NCBI RefSeq assembly: GCF_904067045.1
Contig: NZ_CAJFDC010000012.1
Span: 197,501-261,500, forward strand
Direction of reading: 5' to 3'
Origin: Pseudomonas sp. FEN
GTDB lineage: Bacteria > Pseudomonadota > Gammaproteobacteria > Pseudomonadales > Pseudomonadaceae
DNA: 64,000 bases
Shown in pieces: positions 33,628-41,807 of this stretch. Positions within the stretch are counted from its first letter, which is position 1; every line of letters starts with the position of its first letter. A program made the translations under genes and the position numbers. The notes beneath the pieces are model-generated. The model worked only from the letters and a program-made list of their open reading frames with translations, was not told the origin of the DNA and ran no database searches.

Positions 33628-34881
33628 TTAGAGCAGGGATATCGGATAGCTGATGAAGACCCGGTTTTCATTGAACCCGTTGATGGTGAAGTTGCTGCGA
33701 ATGGTCGAGTTACGCCATCTCACGTTGAGATTCTTGAATGTTCCACTCTGTACGGTGTACGCCAACTCGGACTCGCGCCCCCGTTCCTTGCCGTCGGTGA
33801 GGGCCCCGATGTGTACATTGTCGCCGCTGATATAGCGGTTCATCAGGGTCAGCCCCGGTACCCCGAGGGCGGCGAAGTTGTAGTCATGACGTAGCTGCCA
33901 GGAATGTTCCTGCGGATTGTCATAGCTGGAGTTGTAGCTGTCGTTGGCCAGGGTGCCACCGCTGGTGCCGTTGACCCGCATCCAGGCGCTGTTACCGGTG
34001 AGCTTCTGCAAACCGACATAGAAGGTGTTGCCGCCGTACTTGGCCGAGAACAGCCCGGACCAGGTCTTGTTCTCCAGTTCGCCAGCCTTGGCGCTGCCGT
34101 CGTCCTTGCCGTAGAAGAAACCGAGGTTGGCGCCCAGGGTCCAGTCGCCCAGCGGTTGGCTGTGCACCAGGTTGACGTACTGCTGGCTGTAGATGTCCTT
34201 GAGTTGGGCATTCCATAACCCGATCAGGGTGCGCTTGTCGTTGAAGGTGTATTCGCCGCCCTGGAAGTTGAAACGGTCGGAGGTAGCGCCTGGCTTACCG
34301 TTCATGAACATGTCGGTCATGCTCGAATCGTTGCGCGGGCTGTTCTGCTGGAACTGGCCACCGTAAAGCGTCAGGCCGTCGATTTCCTTCGAGGTGATCT
34401 GGCCACCACGAAAGGTTTGCGGCAGCGAGCGACCATCGTCCGAACGCAGGATCGGCAGCACCGGCATCCATTCGCCGACCTTCAGTTCAGTGTTGGAAAA
34501 CTTCGCCTTCCCGGCCACGCCCAGTCGACCGAAGTTGCTGGCCGGCTCACCGTCGTGGTCCAAGGGCAACAACTGTGTCCCGCCAGTGCCTCGCCCCCCG
34601 TCCAGCTTGACCGAATACAAGCCCAGAACGTCCATCCCAAAACCGACTGTTCCGGGAGTGAAGCCTGAGCGCGCATCCAGGATGAAGCTCTGCGTCCACT
34701 CCGCGGCGGTGCTTTGCGCATGGGCCGGGTCGGTGAAATTACGGTTGAAGTAGGCGTTGCGCAGATTCAGGTTGGCTTGGGCATCGTCGAGAAAACCGGC
34801 GGCGCTACACATCTGCGGGAAGGCGAAGATCAAGCCTGTCGCCGCAAGCGAAGTGGTGAGTCGAGTAGGGCGGATTGTCAT
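33628..34881 (-). CDS. OprD-family outer-membrane porin (uronate cluster)
   Basis: 417 residues with a signal peptide ending about CSA-AGF. OprD/OccK porins are 18-stranded monomeric channels for small carboxylates or basic amino acids. The start GFLDDAQANLNLRNAYFNRNF, the WTQSFILDARSGFTPGTVGFGMDVLGLYSVKLDGG segment and the C-terminal LNVRWRNSTIRS with final aromatic-rich strand are typical. AGGAG lies before the ATG at 34881. Between udh and exuT, with the shared operator, it is probably the entry channel for uronic acids. Confidence 0.92.
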   Translation of the reverse strand: MTIRPTRLTTSLAATGLIFAFPQMCSAAGFLDDAQANLNLRNAYFNRNFTDPAHAQSTAAEWTQSFILDARSGFTPGTVGFGMDVLGLYSVKLDGGRGTGGTQLLPLDHDGEPASNFGRLGVAGKAKFSNTELKVGEWMPVLPILRSDDGRSLPQTFRGGQITSKEIDGLTLYGGQFQQNSPRNDSSMTDMFMNGKPGATSDRFNFQGGEYTFNDKRTLIGLWNAQLKDIYSQQYVNLVHSQPLGDWTLGANLGFFYGKDDGSAKAGELENKTWSGLFSAKYGGNTFYVGLQKLTGNSAWMRVNGTSGGTLANDSYNSSYDNPQEHSWQLRHDYNFAALGVPGLTLMNRYISGDNVHIGALTDGKERGRESELAYTVQSGTFKNLNVRWRNSTIRSNFTINGFNENRVFISYPISLL

Positions 34882-35143
34882 TATTGTTGTGCTCCTTGTT
34901 AAGCAAACGCACTCCGCCGGGGCCATGGATGGCCTTCTGTTGAGCGGAAAACGATGTATAGCCACCGACAGCGACTTGAACGGGAGTTGAGTCGTGTCTG
35001 ATCAGCGTGCGAAGAGGTTCACGAAATCGCGTGCGACGGTGCGCGCGCGATAGCGGGCGGACCGTCCTTCTGGACGCCTGTGAGAGGACGGGATGTAGCG
35101 GAGGGAAGCGTCATCAGAATCTCCTGTTTTTATTGTTGTTCTA

Positions 35144-35200
35144 GATATACGTTGTCGTACAACGCATTTGATTATTAAAATATCCTTGCTTCATTGTCAA
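35144..35200 (-). promoter_or_regulatory. oprD promoter with operator palindrome
   Basis: On the minus strand TTGACA (35195-35200), 17-bp spacer, TAATAA (35172-35177). Eight bases later comes GTTGTACG-ACAA-CGTATATC (35144-35163), which overlaps the expected transcription start. Confidence 0.78.
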
Positions 35201-35302
35201 CAACCTGAAAATCAAAAAATGGCAATTGCACATCAAGCCTGATGCGCGGCGGATTGAGAGCGTTCAGGCAGTGTTTACGGTGGGTAGCGGTGTTTTTTCC
35301 GA

Positions 35303-35359
35303 TTGACAGCGCGCAATCGAACTGGCTATAAAACGATTTGTTGTACGATGACGTATAAC
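35303..35359 (+). promoter_or_regulatory. exuT promoter with operator palindrome
   Basis: TTGACA (35303-35308), 18-bp spacer, TATAAA (35327-35332), then GTTGTACG-ATGA-CGTATAAC (35340-35359), an 8-4-8 inverted repeat with one mismatch, placed at about +1 to +20. A bound repressor would block transcription start. Confidence 0.8.
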
Positions 35360-35450
35360 AAGCCAGCGCTTCTAAAAAATAAAGGACACCTCCTGCCCTC
35401 AAGGCGTGGAGAACGTACACCTCCAATCTAAAAATAATTAAGGTGAAACG

Positions 35451-36755
35451 ATGAAAATCAAAGGCATCCGTTGGTGGATGGTCGGGCTGGTGACGGCCGG
35501 CCTGATCGTCAACTATCTAGCCCGCAACACCTTGTCGGTCGCTGCGCCAACGCTGATGAGCGAATTGAGTATTTCGACCGAGCAGTACTCGCAGATCGTG
35601 GTGGCATGGCAACTCTGCTATGCATTCATGCAACCAGTGGCTGGATACATCATCGATGCCATCGGCACCAAAATGGGTTTTGCCATTTTCGCCATCGCCT
35701 GGTCGGCGGCCTGTGCGGCGGCGGCGCTGGCCACCGGCTGGCAAAGCCTGGCATTCATGCGTGGGCTGCTCGGGCTGACCGAGGCCGCGGGGCTACCCGC
35801 CGGCGTCAAGGCCACGACCGAATGGTTTCCGGCCAAAGAGCGCTCGGTCGCCATTGGTTGGTTCAATATCGGTTCGTCCGTGGGCGCGCTGCTCGCACCG
35901 CCGCTGGTGGTTTGGGCGATTTTGCAAAGCGGTTGGCAATTGGCGTTTCTGATCGTCGGCGGGCTGGGTATTGTCTGGAGCGGGCTCTGGCTTCTGTTGT
36001 ACAAACACCCGCGTGATCAGCTTCATATGAACGACACCGAGCGTGATTACATTCTGGCCGGTCAGGAGGCTCACTTCAAAGATGCCGCTCCACAGAAAGG
36101 CAATTGGAAGAAGATCATCACCAGTCGCAATTTCTACGCGATTGCCTCGGCCCGAATTCTCTCGGAACCCGCCTGGCAGACCTTCAACGCCTGGATCCCG
36201 TTGTACTTGATGACCGAACGGCACATGAACATCAAGGAAATCGCCATGTTCGCCTGGCTACCCTTCCTGGCGGCGGATATCGGCTGTGTTCTGGGCGGTT
36301 ACCTGAGTCCGTTGTTTCATCGCTACTGCAACGTGTCGCTGTTCACCTCACGCAAGCTGGTGATGTTGTTCGGCTGCTCCTGCATGATCGGCCCGGCCTG
36401 TATTGGCTTGGTAGACAGCCCTTACATGGCAATTGCCCTGTTGTGTGTCGGTGGTTTCGCCCACCAGACCCTGTCGGGTGCGCTGTATGCCATCACGTCT
36501 GACTCGTTCGGCAAAAACGAAGTGGCCACGGCCACGGGCATGGGCGGTATGTTCGGTTACCTGGGGGCCGCAGCCTTCACCTTGGTGTTCGGCGTTCTGG
36601 TGACAAAAATCGGCTACAGCCCGCTGTTCGTTGTACTGGCGGTTCTGGACATCGTGGCCGCCATCGTGGTCTGGAATGTCGCTCGTGCGATTGCGCAGGA
36701 ACCCGAGCCGCAGCCACATGAGGCGAATCACCGTCCATCCATGCCGGTAGCCTGA
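35451..36755 (+). CDS. exuT: Hexuronate transporter ExuT (MFS, ACS family)
   Basis: 434 residues, 12 predicted membrane helices, inner membrane. The sequence is close to E. coli ExuT over its whole length: IKGIRWWMVGLVTAG, NTLSVAAPTLMSELSIST, TEWFPAKERSVAIGWFNIGSS, LLYKHPRDQLHMNDTERDYI and ALLCVGGFAHQTLSGAL. It is a proton symporter for galacturonate and glucuronate in that family; glucarate/galactarate carriers (GudP) are related, so the exact sugar acid is not certain. Neighbouring udh and lactonase favour uronates. Its promoter has the cluster's operator. Confidence 0.87.
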   Translation: MKIKGIRWWMVGLVTAGLIVNYLARNTLSVAAPTLMSELSISTEQYSQIVVAWQLCYAFMQPVAGYIIDAIGTKMGFAIFAIAWSAACAAAALATGWQSLAFMRGLLGLTEAAGLPAGVKATTEWFPAKERSVAIGWFNIGSSVGALLAPPLVVWAILQSGWQLAFLIVGGLGIVWSGLWLLLYKHPRDQLHMNDTERDYILAGQEAHFKDAAPQKGNWKKIITSRNFYAIASARILSEPAWQTFNAWIPLYLMTERHMNIKEIAMFAWLPFLAADIGCVLGGYLSPLFHRYCNVSLFTSRKLVMLFGCSCMIGPACIGLVDSPYMAIALLCVGGFAHQTLSGALYAITSDSFGKNEVATATGMGGMFGYLGAAAFTLVFGVLVTKIGYSPLFVVLAVLDIVAAIVVWNVARAIAQEPEPQPHEANHRPSMPVA

Positions 36756-36849
36756 GAGGTCGTTGTATTTTCAATTGAGTCGGAACGGGCTGTATGGACT
36801 GGCCAGGTCGATTGCCGTCGATCCTGACCGGCGACGGCTTTATCGGTAA

Positions 36850-36873
36850 CAGCCCCTCCGCCATGAGGGGCTG
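36850..36873. terminator. Hairpin between convergent exuT and chorismate mutase genes
   Basis: CAGCCCCTC-CGCCAT-GAGGGGCTG, a perfect 9-bp stem between two converging genes. No T-run follows on either strand, so it is at best a weak bidirectional terminator. Confidence 0.5.
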
Positions 36874-36874
36874 G

Positions 36875-37183
36875 CTAGGCTAGCGATGATGAGTGGCGGG
36901 CCTTGCCATGCTCTTGCAGCTCCTGCGCGATAAACGCCGCGATCATGGCCCGGTAGACCTGCTCGACCACATCAGGATTGGCGGCATGCTCCGCGGATAA
37001 TCCCCGCACCTTGGCAATCACCTGCTCCACGCGCTGCGGCGCCCTGACCGCATCGGTGTCTTTCTTGAAGCGCGCCGCCTCAGTGACATAGGCCCCCCGC
37101 TCCGCCAGCAGCGTTACGATCTGCCGATCCAGGCGATCGATGTTTTCACGGACTTCTTCGAGTGATGTACAACGGACGGCCAT
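36875..37183 (-). CDS. Chorismate mutase type II / isochorismate pyruvate-lyase-like protein
   Basis: 102 residues, all-helical AroQ-type fold. N-terminal SLEEVRENIDRLDRQIVTLLAERGAYVTEAARFK contains the Arg and Asp-Arg pattern of the active site, followed by RVEQVIAKVRGLSAEHAANPDVVEQVYRAMIAAFI. Stand-alone proteins of this size include monofunctional chorismate mutases and PchB, the salicylate-forming lyase; sequence alone does not separate the two. There is no salicylate gene nearby. GGAG precedes the ATG. The gene stands alone. Confidence 0.8.
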   Translation of the reverse strand: MAVRCTSLEEVRENIDRLDRQIVTLLAERGAYVTEAARFKKDTDAVRAPQRVEQVIAKVRGLSAEHAANPDVVEQVYRAMIAAFIAQELQEHGKARHSSSLA

Positions 37184-37400
37184 ATCGTTCTATCTCCTTT
37201 TGAAACCGATGACTCTGGCTGATTCCTCTCCCCCTTTGCAAGCCTTGCCCAGGCTGCGCCTACTGGGTTGATCCGATCTCCGCGCGCGCAACGACCCGAT
37301 ACCGATAATCGGAATGCTGAAAAATCGTTTGATCAGACCTCAAAACAACTGTACAAAAACACAGTATATTCAAGTCACCCGATCAAGCCCGGAGAGCGCC

Positions 37401-37730
37401 ATGTCCAGCCAAGCCGCCAGTCATGTGATGAGGACCACCGTTGAACGCATCGTTTTGCATCAATTCACGCCCCTGCACTGTGTGCAGGCTCGCGCCATGT
37501 TGGGCTGGAGCCATGAGCAGTTGAGCCGGGAGTCCGGCGTCTCGGTCGGCGCCATCCAGCGCTTCGAAGCCGGGGCGCCACTGCGGGATGTCACCCGGCT
37601 GGCCCTGGCCTTTCGCTTCGAGGCCGAAGGTCTGGTGTTCTTTCCCGGTTTTGCCCCCGGGCGCGGCATGAATATCCGCGGAACCACACCCGATCCGATC
37701 GAGCGCAAGGACTACGAACTGATCGAGTAA
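37401..37730 (+). CDS. XRE-like helix-turn-helix protein
   Basis: 109 residues. The central part QARAMLGWSHEQLSRESGVSVGAIQRFEAGAPLRDVTRLALAFRFEAEGLVFFPG is a Cro/C1-type helix-turn-helix of the short kind, in which the protein ends soon after the DNA-binding unit. GGAGAG stands 4 bases before the chosen ATG; a longer frame to 37314 has no site. It ends 4 bp from the convergent P-loop kinase-like gene. Target genes are unknown. Confidence 0.75.
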   Translation: MSSQAASHVMRTTVERIVLHQFTPLHCVQARAMLGWSHEQLSRESGVSVGAIQRFEAGAPLRDVTRLALAFRFEAEGLVFFPGFAPGRGMNIRGTTPDPIERKDYELIE

Positions 37731-37734
37731 CCGC

Positions 37735-38295
37735 TCACCGCGCCGCTGTCGGCTGCTCCAGTGCTCGCACCACCTGCTCGACCAGCGCCCCCACCCCATG
37801 CTCGGTGGAGTCCAACCGCAACACCGGACATGGCAGGGTCCTGATCCAGGTTTCATGTCGCTTGAGGCTGCGGGTGCCATGGTCGCCGGTGTCATAGCCG
37901 GCAGCCCACTCCAGAAAGGTGCGGGTCGCGACAAAGCGTTCTCCCCCATCATGAATCTGCGCGCCGTAGCGCTGGAATTCACGAAGGCGCAAACGCTGTA
38001 AACGCAGCTCGGGATCGAGGCGCATGAAAATCGCCAGGGTGAACGCCGGAATCAGGGGATCGCCCCAGCCACAAAGCGAACCGGAAAGCACCCAACTGTC
38101 CTGGTGGGCCAGTTGCTCACGCAGCAACTGCACCCGCTGGTCACGGGGGCGCTTGCAACTGAAAGGCTTGTCGCTGGGTTGCCAATAAAAATTGTCCGAA
38201 TCGAAATGGGCAATAGCCAAACGCTCGGCCAGCGCAACACCCAAGGTCGTGGTACCGGAGCCCGACGCGCCGAAGAGATGAATTCGATGGGCCAT
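37735..38295 (-). CDS. P-loop NTPase, adenylate kinase-like AAA protein
   Basis: 186 residues. A Walker A motif GASGSGTTTLG at residues 9-19 stands in a MAHRIHLFGASGSG start typical of small kinase-like P-loop proteins (annotated as AAA family or adenylate kinase in pseudomonads). An LxxRLRLREFQRYG segment with several Arg could form the lid. There is no Walker B acidic pair of classic kind. GGAA precedes the ATG. Substrate is unknown. Confidence 0.72.
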   Translation of the reverse strand: MAHRIHLFGASGSGTTTLGVALAERLAIAHFDSDNFYWQPSDKPFSCKRPRDQRVQLLREQLAHQDSWVLSGSLCGWGDPLIPAFTLAIFMRLDPELRLQRLRLREFQRYGAQIHDGGERFVATRTFLEWAAGYDTGDHGTRSLKRHETWIRTLPCPVLRLDSTEHGVGALVEQVVRALEQPTAAR

Positions 38296-38377
38296 GGTCG
38301 TTCCTGACGCTCAGTGTGCTGTCTCGAACGCCATGATAAACCTGTCCCCAGCCCGGGTCTGTAAGCCGTGAAGCAGG

Positions 38378-39427
38378 CTAACGTACCGTAATCGGCGTTT
38401 GTACCTCTTCCAACTGCTCCACTTCCAGCCACCAGGCATACCCGCGATGCGGTTGCAGCAGGTTGAAAGCTTCGCCCATCCGCGGCGTGGCGATAGACAC
38501 ATTGCTTTCCCAGGCCAGCGTCAGGATACGGTCGAAGGGTTCATGCCAGGCATGGAAGGACAGGTCGAACGTGCCATTGTGAATCGGCAGCAACCAACGG
38601 CCCTTGAGATCCACGTGAGCCTGCAGGCTCTGCTCCGGTTGCATGTGCACATGCGGCCAATCGACGTTATAGGCACCGGTTTCCATCAGGGTCAGATCGA
38701 AGGGGCCGTAATGTTCACCGATCTGCTTGAATCCCTCGAAGTAGCCACTGTCGCCACTGAAGAAAATCCGCTGCTCGCCGACCATCATCACCCAGGACGC
38801 CCACAGCGTCTGGTTGTTGTCGAAGAGTGTGCGACCGGAAAAATGCTGCGCCGGGGTGGCGGCGAAGCGAATGTCGCCGACCTGGGTTTCTTCCCACCAG
38901 TCCAACTGCCGAACCTTGTCCGCGGGAATGCCCCACTTGACCAGCAGATCGCCTACGCCCATGGGGGCGAGGAAGTAACGGGTCTTGGCGGCAAGTTGCA
39001 GGACTGTCTTGTAGTCAAGATGGTCGTAATGGTTGTGGGAAAGAATCACGCCCTCGATGGGTGGCAACGCCTCGAGGCTGATGGGCGGTTGATGAAAACG
39101 CTTGGGACCGGTCCATTGCACCGGTGACGCACGTTCGGCGAACACCGGGTCGGTCAACCAGAACAGGCCCTGCAGCTTGAGCAACAAGGTCGAGTGGCCG
39201 AGACGAAACACGCTGAAGTCCGGCGCCGCCAGCAGTTGCTCGCGGGTCAGCGCCAACACCGGAACACTGCCGGCCGGGCGGGTATTGTGGGGCTTGTGAA
39301 AGAGCATTTTCCAGAAAATACCGAGCATCTTGCCGAACCCGCCTTGGGGGGTCGGGGCATGGTTACGGTACTGCCCCTGCTCCTGCAAGGACGACGGTTT
39401 GGCGCGGGTAAGCGAACGAGTGGTCAT
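38378..39427 (-). CDS. MBL-fold metal-dependent hydrolase (RomA/NAPE-PLD-like)
   Basis: 349 residues. The metallo-beta-lactamase motif SHNHYDHLDYKT, the second ligand set FFSGDSGYF and LPIHNGTF are intact, so two metal ions can be bound. The long N-terminus and ATPAQHFSGRT segment match the NAPE-phospholipase D-like subgroup (UlaG/RomA). GGAG lies before the ATG at 39427. A TetR gene is divergent, with palindromic sites between the two, so this hydrolase is the probable regulated target. Confidence 0.87.
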   Translation of the reverse strand: MTTRSLTRAKPSSLQEQGQYRNHAPTPQGGFGKMLGIFWKMLFHKPHNTRPAGSVPVLALTREQLLAAPDFSVFRLGHSTLLLKLQGLFWLTDPVFAERASPVQWTGPKRFHQPPISLEALPPIEGVILSHNHYDHLDYKTVLQLAAKTRYFLAPMGVGDLLVKWGIPADKVRQLDWWEETQVGDIRFAATPAQHFSGRTLFDNNQTLWASWVMMVGEQRIFFSGDSGYFEGFKQIGEHYGPFDLTLMETGAYNVDWPHVHMQPEQSLQAHVDLKGRWLLPIHNGTFDLSFHAWHEPFDRILTLAWESNVSIATPRMGEAFNLLQPHRGYAWWLEVEQLEEVQTPITVR

Positions 39428-39537
39428 AACAGGGTGACTCCCGGAAACCGCCAAGGGTTCCCACGTTCTTCTGCTGGATGATCGAGAGCCGCTGCACGCA
39501 AGCCTTGATCGATGAAATACCGGACTGATGCAACTAC

Positions 39538-39599
39538 ACTACACAGTGTAGTTTCAAGCTTGCAACAACGCTGTCGATAAGTAAACTACCGAGTGTAAC
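39538..39599. promoter_or_regulatory. Two candidate operators for the TetR regulator
   Basis: ACTACAC-A-GTGTAGT (39538-39552) is a perfect 15-bp palindrome. A second, weaker copy ACTACCGAGTGTAACT lies at 39585-39600. Both sit in the 198-bp gap between the divergent MBL hydrolase and TetR genes, as expected for autorepression plus control of the hydrolase. Confidence 0.75.
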
Positions 39600-39625
39600 T
39601 TTTCCTCTCCTGCCGAAGCCGCCCC

Positions 39626-40240
39626 ATGACCGCTCCCCTACGCCTCACCGATCGCAAGCGCGAAGCCATTATCCAGGCGGCCATCGAGGCGTTTCGCGCC
39701 GACGGTTTCGAGGTCACCAGCATGGACAAAATCGCCGCCAAGGCTGGGGTGTCCAAACGCACGGTCTACAATCACTTCCCCAGCAAGGAAGAATTGTTCG
39801 CCGAAATCCTGCACCACCTGTGGGCCTGCAGCGCGGCACAAATGGATATGGCCTACCACTCGGATCGCAGCTTACGCGAGCAGTTGCGCGAATTGCTGGT
39901 CCTGAAACTGCAACTGCTCAGTGAAAGCAGCTTCCTGGATCTCGCCCGGGTCGCGATTGCCGCCACCATCCATGCCCCCGAACGCGCCCAAGGCATGGTC
40001 GCGCGCCTGGCCGAGCAGGAAGAGGCCTTCAATCAATGGATTCGCGATGCCCAGGCCGACGGTACCTTCAAACCCGTGGAGCCGGCTTTCGCGACGGCAC
40101 AACTGCACGGCCTGCTCAAGACCTTCGCCTTCTGGCCGCAGATCAGCCTTGGCCAGCCGCCCCTGGACCCGCCGACACAGGCTCGTGTCATAGAATCGTC
40201 GCTGGATCTGTTTCTCGCCGGCTACGAAATCGTCAAATAG
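39626..40240 (+). CDS. TetR-family transcription regulator
   Basis: 204 residues. The N-terminal helix-turn-helix (AIIQAAIEAFRADGFEVTSMDKIAAKAGVSKRTVYNHFPSKEELF, residues ~13-57) is canonical. The C-terminal ligand domain is of the TetR_C_33/AefR-like kind with SSFLDLARVAIAATIHAPE. It probably represses the divergent MBL hydrolase and itself through the palindromes at 39538-39599. The inducer is not evident. Confidence 0.9.
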   Translation: MTAPLRLTDRKREAIIQAAIEAFRADGFEVTSMDKIAAKAGVSKRTVYNHFPSKEELFAEILHHLWACSAAQMDMAYHSDRSLREQLRELLVLKLQLLSESSFLDLARVAIAATIHAPERAQGMVARLAEQEEAFNQWIRDAQADGTFKPVEPAFATAQLHGLLKTFAFWPQISLGQPPLDPPTQARVIESSLDLFLAGYEIVK

Positions 40241-40407
40241 CCGGCGCAGGCCGCCAAAACCGACGCAAGTCCTTTGAAATGGCTTGGAAGGACACTGATT
40301 ATTCTTTACGGAATGCTCGACAATATTCATCCTCCTTATCCGATGAACGGCCGTTCCGTGCAGAGCACCGCCCAGGTGTTCAGATTAAAAAGTGGCGCAA
40401 AGAACCT

Positions 40408-41481
40408 ATGCAAATCCAACGTGGCAAAGGGCAGTCGTTTGCCAAGCGCATCTACCTGCCTCGCACGGTAGGCGTTGGTATCGGCTGTTTCAGCATAATC
40501 ACCGCGCTTTACCCGTTAGCCATGCCAATGTGGATCTGGGTACTGATGGCGATCAATGCCGTGGCCTGGCCGCACCTGGCCTACCAGGTCGCCAAGCGCT
40601 CGCCCTTCCCCTATCGGGCCGAACGCCGCAATATCCTGATCGACTCGCTGATGGGTGGATTCTGGGCCGCCACCATCCAGTTCACGCCACTGACCACGGT
40701 CAACATGTTGTCGTTGATGGCCATGCACAATATCGCTGCCGGCGGACCGCGACTGATGGCCCAGGGGTTGGTTGCCCAGGCCATCGGTATCCTGGTGTCC
40801 TGGCTGATTTTCACCCCGGCCTTCAATCCGCTGACCACGACGGCGCAGATCTACAGCATTCTGCCGGTGTTGATCCTCTACCCTCTGGTGATCGGCATGG
40901 GCTGCTACCAACTGGCGATCAAGCTGACCGAGCACAAACGCACCCTCAGTGCCCTGAGCCGTACCGACAGCCTCACCGGACTGCTCAATCACGGGTCCTG
41001 GAAAGACCTGTTGCACCTCAAGTTCCACAAATGTCGACACAGCCAGTGCCAAGCGGTTATTGCCCTGATCGACATCGACCACTTCAAGGCCATCAACGAC
41101 ACCTATGGCCACCTGGTCGGCGACAGCGTTCTACGCCAATTGAGCAAGAACCTGCGCGATAACCTGCGCGAAGATGACCTGGCCGGACGCTATGGCGGCG
41201 ACGAGTTCTGTGTGATCCTGCCGGAGATGTCAGTGCAGCGGGCCTGTGAAGTCATGGAGCGGCTGCGCGAGGCCTTCGGCAACTACCGCAACGACGAGGT
41301 ACCGGAGCTGCGGGTCAGCCTGAGTATCGGCCTGGCTACCTGCCGCGCGGACTTCAACGATGCCGGCGCCTGGCTGAACGAGGCCGACAAGGCACTCTAT
41401 GTCGCCAAGAACACTGGACGCAACAAGGTCAACAGCGCGGACGCGGGCAATGCATGTTGCAGCTTGGCCAACTCCGCCTGA
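40408..41481 (+). CDS. MASE2-domain diguanylate cyclase
   Basis: 357 residues. An N-terminal multi-helix membrane sensor (about residues 15-175, MASE2 type) is joined to a GGDEF domain. The active site RYGGDEF (263-267 for GGDEF) is intact, the metal/GTP segment ALIDIDHFKAINDTYGHLVGD is complete, and the allosteric RxxD site (REDD, five residues before GGDEF) is present, so the enzyme should make c-di-GMP with product inhibition. The start is the ATG at 40408, although its ribosome binding site (AAAGAA) is weak; longer frames are possible. A BdlA-like sensor gene follows on the same strand. Confidence 0.92.
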   Translation: MQIQRGKGQSFAKRIYLPRTVGVGIGCFSIITALYPLAMPMWIWVLMAINAVAWPHLAYQVAKRSPFPYRAERRNILIDSLMGGFWAATIQFTPLTTVNMLSLMAMHNIAAGGPRLMAQGLVAQAIGILVSWLIFTPAFNPLTTTAQIYSILPVLILYPLVIGMGCYQLAIKLTEHKRTLSALSRTDSLTGLLNHGSWKDLLHLKFHKCRHSQCQAVIALIDIDHFKAINDTYGHLVGDSVLRQLSKNLRDNLREDDLAGRYGGDEFCVILPEMSVQRACEVMERLREAFGNYRNDEVPELRVSLSIGLATCRADFNDAGAWLNEADKALYVAKNTGRNKVNSADAGNACCSLANSA

Positions 41482-41807
41482 GCGGTTCCATCGGTCTGAA
41501 AGACACCGCATAAAGTTGTACAGCTTCACGGCTATTTGTATAAGATTAAAATATCATAACGCCATCATTCAGCCAGCGTTTTCCTGAACGATGACCTGAA
41601 TGCAGGCATTCGCACAGCTCACGGATTTTCATGGGCGCGGCAGTGCGTGCCCTGGATCGAAAATGGTGTGCGGCCGTATACGCCGTAGTGAATTGCCAGG
41701 CATGGAGCGCTGGCATCGGGCTGTCGCTTCCCTTGTCCCCTGGACAAGCCGCAAGCCGCATGACCATGGACTGACTCTCACGCTGTATCCCTCTCCGAGC
41801 CGACGCC
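41482..41807 (+). other. Intergenic region upstream of the BdlA-like gene
   Basis: 326 bases without a gene. It contains a sigma-70 promoter (41516-41544) and a leader of about 255 bases. Nothing else is clear by eye. Confidence 0.5.
41516..41544 (+). promoter_or_regulatory. Putative promoter of the BdlA-like gene
   Basis: TTGTAC (41516-41521) and TATAAG (41539-41544) are 17 bp apart. It would let the sensor gene be expressed apart from the upstream diguanylate cyclase. Confidence 0.55.

Larger units (their letters stand above)
34882..35450. other. Divergent control region oprD / exuT
   Basis: 569 bases. It carries two divergent sigma-70 promoters with operator-like palindromes (35144-35200 minus, 35303-35359 plus). 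The oprD leader (34882 to about 35165) would be about 280 bases, long enough for post-transcriptional control, for example by Crc/Hfq. No gene is supported; short frames here lack ribosome binding sites. Confidence 0.65.

Noticed and set aside
35175..35426. Minus-strand frame of 83 codons between oprD and exuT
   Set aside because: It covers both promoters and an operator of the cluster and has no start signal; better explained as control region.
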